Below, piece after piece: positions 61,698 through 64,000 of a DNA stretch of 64,000 nucleotides. How positions within the stretch are numbered: the first letter of the stretch is position 1; each line of letters opens with the position of its first letter. This DNA comes from Ulvibacterium sp. (lineage in GTDB: Bacteria; Bacteroidota; Bacteroidia; Flavobacteriales; Flavobacteriaceae). The DNA lies in assembly GCF_028285715.1 (NCBI RefSeq), contig NZ_JANQOO010000035.1, forward strand, positions 744,001 through 808,000, written 5' to 3'. The position numbers and the translations under genes are program-made. The notes beneath the pieces are model-generated. The model was not told the origin of the DNA. It searched no databases and was given only the letters and a program-made list of their open reading frames with translations.

Positions 61698-62936
61698 TCA
61701 CCTTTTCAAGGCGAAATACCCCTTAAGAGAGGGTCCATTGGTAAGCTTCACGGAATACCAATAGGAGTCGGAAGGTAGATTCCGGCCATTGAAGGTTCCA
61801 TCCCATCCCTGGTCCGGGGCAAGTTGTTTTATTAGTTTACCAAAACGATTGAAAACTGAAATATTTTGAATGGAAATATCTTGTGAAGAACTTACCGACC
61901 AAGTGTCATTAAACCCATCATTATTTGGTGTGAAGAACCGGGGAATCAATTCATTGACCGTTTCGGGATCTGGTCCGGTAGTTGTAAAGGAATCTATACT
62001 ACAAGTTTCCGCTTCCAGATTTCCCACGTAGGGGACTATGAGAACATATACAGTAGTCCCTAACGGCAATTCTTCTGAAAATGTAAAAGAGGTGGTGTTC
62101 CCCACATCTAAGGCATTAACAATATCCGTTCCGCGCGGAGTCGTACCTACGGACAATGTATAACCGTCTACCCCATTTACCGCTCCCCACTCCAAGCCCG
62201 TATCCGTAGCAACCGTATTGGATCCGTTGGTAGGAACGGTTAATTGGGTACAATCCGGCAATGGCGGGCCATCGCCCGTAGTAAATGAAATAGGCTGACA
62301 TCCCATGGCGGCCCCTCCTTCGTTGTAGGGGATTATGGTTACAAAATATTGGGTCCTCGGTTTAAAATCAGGGGGTTTGGCATTGGTCCCATTTCCTACG
62401 TCCACTTCATCCCATATCAAGATTCCATTCGGATCGCGCTCATAGACTGTCATACGATAACCGGAAGCAGTAAACTCCCTTATCCACGTAATATTGGCAG
62501 TAACGGATACCAACACATCACCATCTGTTGGATTAATGATTTCCGTACACAAAGGTGGATCCACCTGCCTGGTAGTGAAACTTACCGTGGCACAACTTCC
62601 ATTGAGCCCTTGGTCGTTATAGGGTATTATGGCTACATAAATATCCTGAAAAGGGGGTAGATTGTTATCCAAACCGTAAGCCGTAACGTTACCAACATTA
62701 AGGTTGTCTATAATATCCCTGCCACCGAGGGAAGTTCCCGCCAAAATTACATAACCAGTAGCTGTTGGGGATGCATCCCACTCCAAGTCCGTAAACACGG
62801 AAACATCCATCTCGCCTGGTGCCGGAAAAGTCAACTGGGTGCAAGTAGGTACTTGGCCAATTGCTATATGACAAAAAAATAGGCAGACCGTAGATGCCCA
62901 AAGCAATGGGTGGTAACCCTTTCCGGATATTTTCAT
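61698..62936 (-). CDS. T9SS-secreted fibronectin-domain protein (gliding-motility C-terminal type)
   Basis: 412 residues from the ATG at 62936 (signal peptide MKISGKGYHPLLWASTVCLF...); the longer frame lacks a signal. Three fibronectin-type III-like repeats of ~95 residues each follow, with the shared 'CTQLTFPAPGEMDVSVFTDLEWDASPTATGYVI' pattern ('CTEIINPTDGDVLVSVTANITW', 'CTQLTVPTNGSNTVATDTGLEW'). The C-terminal ~85 residues are a type B T9SS sorting domain (TIGR04131/CHU_C): 'IPRFFTPNNDGFNDTWSV... VFNRFGKLIKQL... GWDGTFNGRNLPSDSYWYSVKL'. It should be secreted to the cell surface by the type IX system. Confidence 0.9.
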   Translation of the reverse strand: MKISGKGYHPLLWASTVCLFFCHIAIGQVPTCTQLTFPAPGEMDVSVFTDLEWDASPTATGYVILAGTSLGGRDIIDNLNVGNVTAYGLDNNLPPFQDIYVAIIPYNDQGLNGSCATVSFTTRQVDPPLCTEIINPTDGDVLVSVTANITWIREFTASGYRMTVYERDPNGILIWDEVDVGNGTNAKPPDFKPRTQYFVTIIPYNEGGAAMGCQPISFTTGDGPPLPDCTQLTVPTNGSNTVATDTGLEWGAVNGVDGYTLSVGTTPRGTDIVNALDVGNTTSFTFSEELPLGTTVYVLIVPYVGNLEAETCSIDSFTTTGPDPETVNELIPRFFTPNNDGFNDTWSVSSSQDISIQNISVFNRFGKLIKQLAPDQGWDGTFNGRNLPSDSYWYSVKLTNGPSLKGYFALKR

Positions 62937-63225
62937 AGCGCTTTTCGTAAAGGTCGTAAAGCCAACGTCCAAGTAAGTACGTATAACCCTTTGGCCATAG
63001 AAACTTATCAATTAACCATCAAATAGTCTTTTCGACCCTAACCTTAAATATAGCGAAAAAAAAGGAGTTTCCTTAAAATGAGACGACCTACGGTCTTTTT
63101 ATAGGCTGTTAATCTCTATTTTCTTTAACTCATGTCCGATTTTTAATCGACTTTGATACGGGTAGTCTCTTTCATTTTGACGCATCAGGGCGGGATAATT
63201 GATACCAAAACCTGGAAAAAGGCGT

Positions 63226-63243
63226 TAAATCGTATACGATTTA
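63226..63243. promoter_or_regulatory. 18-bp perfect palindrome, GntR operator candidate
   Basis: TAAATCGTATACGATTTA is self-complementary over all 18 bases, centred on GTATAC, a half-site core typical of FadR/UxuR-type GntR operators. It ends 1 bp before the -7 box and 16 bp before the GntR start codon, so binding would block transcription. Confidence 0.75.
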
Positions 63244-63244
63244 T

Positions 63245-63252
63245 TATATTTG
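63245..63252 (+). promoter_or_regulatory. -7 box of the GntR gene
   Basis: TATATTTG fits TAnnTTTG exactly, 7 bp before the ATG at 63260, so the mRNA may be leaderless or nearly so. The palindromic operator abuts it. Confidence 0.5.
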
Positions 63253-63259
63253 AAGTGAC

Positions 63260-63889
63260 ATGGAAAGGCAAATTGTTAGGGATTCGGTAAAGGAATATCT
63301 TCTTAAAAAAATGCGGGAAGGGCGGTTGCAAATAGGTAAAACCATCAACCTAGCGGCAGTAGCACGGGAACTTCAGGTAAGCGTAACCCCAATTCGCGAG
63401 GCTCTTTCCCAGTTACAACAAGCACAAATTATCAAGGCAATCCCCAATAGGGGTTTTGTAATAGCCCAATTGAATCGGGAAGAAGCCAAGGATCTGTACG
63501 AATTAGTGGCCAATTTAGAGGAGATGGCACTTGAAAACTCGGTTTTTGATGAAAAGGCTATATTAGGCTTGAAACGACAACAGCGGGTCCTCGATGGGGC
63601 TACCGATCCTTTATCCCGAATAAATGCCGATTTGGAATTCCATCGGTTATTGACCAAGAATTATCCAAATGCCCTTACGAGGAATATTCTTAATGATTTA
63701 AGGACCCGGGTATTTTTTTATGAAAAGGCATTGATGTCCGACGACTCCTATTATTCCAAGGCGGACAACCAGCACGAATCCATCATATCGGCTATTGAGG
63801 AGAACAATGTACCTACCGCCGCACTCTTGCTTAAAATGAATTGGATGTTGATCTTGAACTACATTCAAAAACGCTTATTGGCGGCATAG
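63260..63889 (+). CDS. GntR-family (FadR/FCD subfamily) transcriptional regulator
   Basis: 209 residues. The winged HTH is 'VKEYLLKKMREGRLQIGKTINLAAVARELQVSVTPIREALSQLQQAQIIKAIPNRGFVIA', and the C-terminal all-helical FCD domain carries 'DADLEFHRLLTKNYPN'-like elements ('NADLEFHRLL', 'HESIISAIEENN'), with metal-ligand-like His/Asp positions. Such regulators sense acids or sugar acids. Its target genes lie outside the window. The perfect palindrome at its promoter points to autoregulation. Confidence 0.92.
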   Translation: MERQIVRDSVKEYLLKKMREGRLQIGKTINLAAVARELQVSVTPIREALSQLQQAQIIKAIPNRGFVIAQLNREEAKDLYELVANLEEMALENSVFDEKAILGLKRQQRVLDGATDPLSRINADLEFHRLLTKNYPNALTRNILNDLRTRVFFYEKALMSDDSYYSKADNQHESIISAIEENNVPTAALLLKMNWMLILNYIQKRLLAA

Positions 63890-64000
63890 CTACACGTGCA
63901 CTCTTGTATTTGGACTTCCCTATTACTTAAAATGATGTTTCACTGAAGATTATAGACCTTACCTAAGGAGTCAATAGATTTCCATGGGCCGAAAATCTCG

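Noticed and set aside
1-64000. tRNA, rRNA, CRISPR, insertion sequence or prophage genes
   Set aside because: No sequence with these features was recognised on either strand; no transposase, integrase or cas-like protein is present.

Overview
The window looks like a chromosomal segment of a marine-type member of the Flavobacteriaceae (Bacteroidota). This is an inference from content: a low-GC, A/T-rich intergenic style, weak Shine-Dalgarno signals, TAnnTTTG-like -7 boxes, a type IX secretion (CHU_C-type) sorting domain, DUF1080 and Tat-exported Gfo/Idh/MocA sugar proteins, LytS/LytTR two-component pairs, membrane-bound AraC regulators, DUF4251, DUF2490, and the C-terminus of a TonB-dependent receptor. 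No tRNA, rRNA, CRISPR array, transposase or prophage gene was seen. The genus cannot be decided from this sequence.

Layout. 1-6.1 kb: end of an outer-membrane receptor, a dienelactone-hydrolase lipoprotein, a membrane AraC regulator, a lipase-like lipoprotein and a flavin amine oxidase. 6.1-9.1 kb: an AraC regulator divergent from an aldehyde dehydrogenase plus DUF779 operon, with a 13-bp direct-repeat operator candidate between them. 9.2-15 kb: 2'-5' RNA-ligase-like protein, purple acid phosphatase, FabD, a membrane nucleotide cyclase and phosphatidylserine decarboxylase. 15.5-21 kb: a LytS/LytTR pair, an MscS channel, a membrane AraC regulator and a serine-less esterase-like protein. 21-27 kb: Gfo/Idh/MocA, DUF1080 and a three-gene operon of exported proteins, two of them MORN-type. 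27.3-31.5 kb: a molybdenum hydroxylase operon whose two subunits flank a CRTAC1-type FG-GAP protein. 31.6-36.9 kb: a LytTR signalling region in which an active kinase is paired with a kinase-like protein that lacks the phospho-acceptor His, next to an exported protein made of ten 34-residue SDHH repeats. 37.4-45 kb: a divergent LamG-like protein and membrane HTH regulator, an NAPE-PLD-like hydrolase, AraC, SDR, DUF4251 and a DMT exporter.

The most interesting locus is 45.1-48.4 kb. A 51-codon ORF (45140-45295) has the form of a peptide natural-product precursor: a 25-residue leader ending in Gly-Gly and a 26-residue core with six cysteines. Facing it is an overlapping three-gene operon encoding a fusion of a cysteine-less C39-like domain, a VKOR domain and a thioredoxin-like domain; a GT-A-like protein with a DGD motif; and an unknown 208-residue protein. 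Together these suggest a disulfide-bonded, possibly glycosylated RiPP system, functionally analogous to glycocins such as sublancin but with different enzymes. No exporter is visible in the window.

48.6-64 kb: an operon of DUF1080, Gfo/Idh/MocA and DUF1080 (3-keto-glycoside chemistry), an SLC12-like transporter, an EF-G-like GTPase, a di-heme cytochrome with a glutaredoxin-like partner, two tandem paralogous 37/38-residue micro-proteins, an exported isoaspartate methyltransferase, small lipoproteins, a T9SS fibronectin protein, and a GntR regulator with an 18-bp palindrome at its own promoter.
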